From: Vulcanimicrobiota bacterium
GTDB lineage: Bacteria; Pseudomonadota; Gammaproteobacteria; Xanthomonadales; Rhodanobacteraceae
DNA: 53,730 nt
Direction of reading: 5' to 3'
Assembly (NCBI GenBank): GCA_903970555.1
Contig: CAJCJD010000105.1
Coordinates: forward strand, 1 to 53,730
Each line of letters starts with the position of its first letter. Positions within the stretch are counted from its first letter, which is position 1. This document shows, piece after piece, positions 52,271 to 53,730 of the stretch. The notes beneath the pieces were generated by a model. The model ran no database searches, was not told the DNA's origin, and worked only from the letters and a program-made list of their open reading frames with translations. Made by a program: the position numbers and the translations under genes.

Positions 52271-53730
52271 ATGTTCAGCAAGGATCTCGAAGTTACCATC
52301 GGCCAGTGCTACAAGCAGGCCCGCGAGCAGCGCCACGAATTCATGACCGTGGAGCACCTGTTGCTCGCCCTCACCGAAAACCAGTCGGCGGTGGGTGCCT
52401 TGCGCGCCTGCGGCGCGGATCTTCCGCGGCTGACGCATGAGCTGGAAAAGATCATCGCCGAGACCGTGCCGGTATTGCCGCACGGCGACGAGCGCGACAC
52501 CCAGCCGACGCTAGGTTTCCAGCGTGTGCTGCAACGTGCGGTTTATCACGTGCAATCGTCGGGCCGGAAGGAAGTCACCGGCGCGAACGTTCTGGTCGCC
52601 ATCTTCGGCGAGAAGGACTCGCACGCCGTGTATTTCCTGCATCAGCAAGAAATCACGCGTCTGGATGTCGTCAATTACATCTCTCACGGCATCGCCAAGA
52701 TCGGTGACGAGCCGTCCTCCAGCATGCCTGGGGCGGAGCGCGACACCGAGGAAAGCGGCGAGGGCAAGGGCAATCCGCTCAGCGAATATGCCTCCAACCT
52801 CAACGAACTGGCGCTGGAAGGCAAGATTGATCCGCTGATCGGCCGCCAGGACGAAATCGAGCGCACCATCCAAGTGCTGTGCCGCCGTCGCAAGAACAAT
52901 CCGCTCTACGTCGGCGAAGCCGGCGTAGGCAAGACGGCGCTGGCCGAAGGTCTGGCCAAGCGCATCGTCGATGGCGAAGTGCCGGAAGTGCTGGAAAACG
53001 CCACCATCTGGGCGCTGGACCTGGGCGCGCTGGTGGCCGGTACGAAATACCGCGGTGACTTCGAGAAACGCCTGAAGGCGGTGATCGGTCAGCTGAAGAA
53101 GCAGCCCGGCGCGATCTTGTTCATCGACGAAATCCACACCATCATTGGCGCCGGCTCGGCGTCGGGTGGCACGATGGACGCCAGCAACCTGATCAAGCCG
53201 ATGCTGGCTTCAGGCGAGCTGCGCTGCATCGGTTCGACCACCTTCCAGGAATTCCGCGGCATCTTCGAGAAAGATCGCGCCTTGGCGCGTCGCTTCCAGA
53301 AGATCGATGTGGTCGAGCCCACCGTGGCCGACAGCTTCGAAATCCTGAAGGGCCTGAAGTCGCGCTTCGAAGAGCATCACAACGTGACCTACAGCATCGA
53401 AGCGCTGAAGGCCGCTGTGGATCTCTCGGTCAAGCACATTCCCGACCGTTTGCTGCCTGACAAAGCGATCGATGTGATCGACGAGGCGGGTGCGCGTCAG
53501 CGTCTGCTGCCGGTCGATCAGCGCACGGGCAAGGTCGATGTGCCGGAAGTCGAATACATCGTCGCCAAGATGGCGCGGATACCTGCCAAGCAGGTCTCGG
53601 CGTCGGACCGCGATGTGCTGAAGAATCTTGAGCGCAATCTCAAGATGGTCGTGTTCGGTCAGGATCCGGCCATCGAAGCACTTGCTGCATCGATCAAGAT
53701 GGCGCGTTCGGGTCTTGCCGACCCGTCCAA
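52271..53730 (+). CDS. clpA: ATP-dependent Clp protease ATP-binding subunit ClpA, cut by window end
   Basis: The frame is open to the last base, giving the first 486 residues of a protein normally about 750 long. The N-domain (about 1-145) begins [18 protein letters not shown] and binds ClpS. The first AAA+ module has Walker A GEAGVGKT (215-222), Walker [13 protein letters not shown] and the sensor segment [12 protein letters not shown]. It unfolds substrates for ClpP. The second AAA+ module and the IGL ClpP loop are outside the window. Confidence 0.96.
   Translation, partial: MFSKDLEVTIGQCYKQAREQRHEFMTVEHLLLALTENQSAVGALRACGADLPRLTHELEKIIAETVPVLPHGDERDTQPTLGFQRVLQRAVYHVQSSGRKEVTGANVLVAIFGEKDSHAVYFLHQQEITRLDVVNYISHGIAKIGDEPSSSMPGAERDTEESGEGKGNPLSEYASNLNELALEGKIDPLIGRQDEIERTIQVLCRRRKNNPLYVGEAGVGKTALAEGLAKRIVDGEVPEVLENATIWALDLGALVAGTKYRGDFEKRLKAVIGQLKKQPGAILFIDEIHTIIGAGSASGGTMDASNLIKPMLASGELRCIGSTTFQEFRGIFEKDRALARRFQKIDVVEPTVADSFEILKGLKSRFEEHHNVTYSIEALKAAVDLSVKHIPDRLLPDKAIDVIDEAGARQRLLPVDQRTGKVDVPEVEYIVAKMARIPAKQVSASDRDVLKNLERNLKMVVFGQDPAIEALAASIKMARSGLADPS

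Overview
The window is one gene-dense bacterial chromosome segment. Gene content and order point to a gammaproteobacterium of the order Xanthomonadales, most likely Rhodanobacteraceae (Dyella/Frateuria/Luteibacter/Rhodanobacter type). The clues are a fused hisIE at the end of the his operon, a Tat-exported HiPIP, the pyrG-kdsA-eno-ftsB block followed by truD-surE-pcm-yqaA-nlpD, adjacent acnA/acnB, and nudJ-mnmA-hflD next to clpS-clpA. The genus is an inference from synteny and protein similarity; no rRNA or tRNA gene was seen.

Layout. 1-2978: end of the histidine operon (hisB end, hisH, hisA, hisF, hisIE). 2979-6070 (minus): methionine salvage genes mtnB, mtnD and mtnC, with a caspase-like C13 peptidase following mtnC. 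6226-10027: a HiPIP, an unexplained structured RNA candidate, and two tandem APC amino-acid permeases. 10189-15071: a Nudix hydrolase, 3-hydroxyanthranilate dioxygenase, parE, and an aminopeptidase P. 15315-19288: cyoABCD quinol oxidase. 19289-21036: an island with a stand-alone class I terpene synthase, bracketed by two copies of the pyrG start region. 21037-30135: pyrG, kdsA, eno, ftsB, truD, (smr), surE, pcm, yqaA and nlpD, from which ispD and ispF are missing. 30142-33490: Mth938-like protein, yhbY, rlmE, ftsH. 33572-34275: a DUF2239 gene behind a striking double-palindrome promoter. 34316-38022 (minus): scpA-scpB-rluB-arsC. 38023-38774: a long, GC-rich, hairpin-rich intergenic stretch. 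38775-41478: PilZ protein, fadD, small lipoprotein. 41534-49488: acnA and acnB (divergent), a cysteine-free OxyR-like regulator, and NDH-2. 49505-53730: hflD, mnmA, nudJ, clpS and the start of clpA.

Most of the window is housekeeping: histidine and nucleotide synthesis, glycolysis, TCA cycle, quinone-linked respiration, proteolysis, and chromosome segregation and decatenation. The points that stand out are these. (1) A short ORF between ftsB and truD looks like the two ends of ispD and ispF joined after deletion of everything between them. (2) About 5 kb away, a terpene synthase with all class I motifs sits between duplicated pyrG 5' regions, so isoprenoid genes have been both lost and gained here. 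(3) A promoter-like and terminator-bounded hairpin RNA of about 190 nt lies between HiPIP and a permease. (4) Two perfect TACCCGGGTA palindromes, 28 bp apart, frame the promoter of the DUF2239 gene. (5) An OxyR-family regulator has no cysteine at all.
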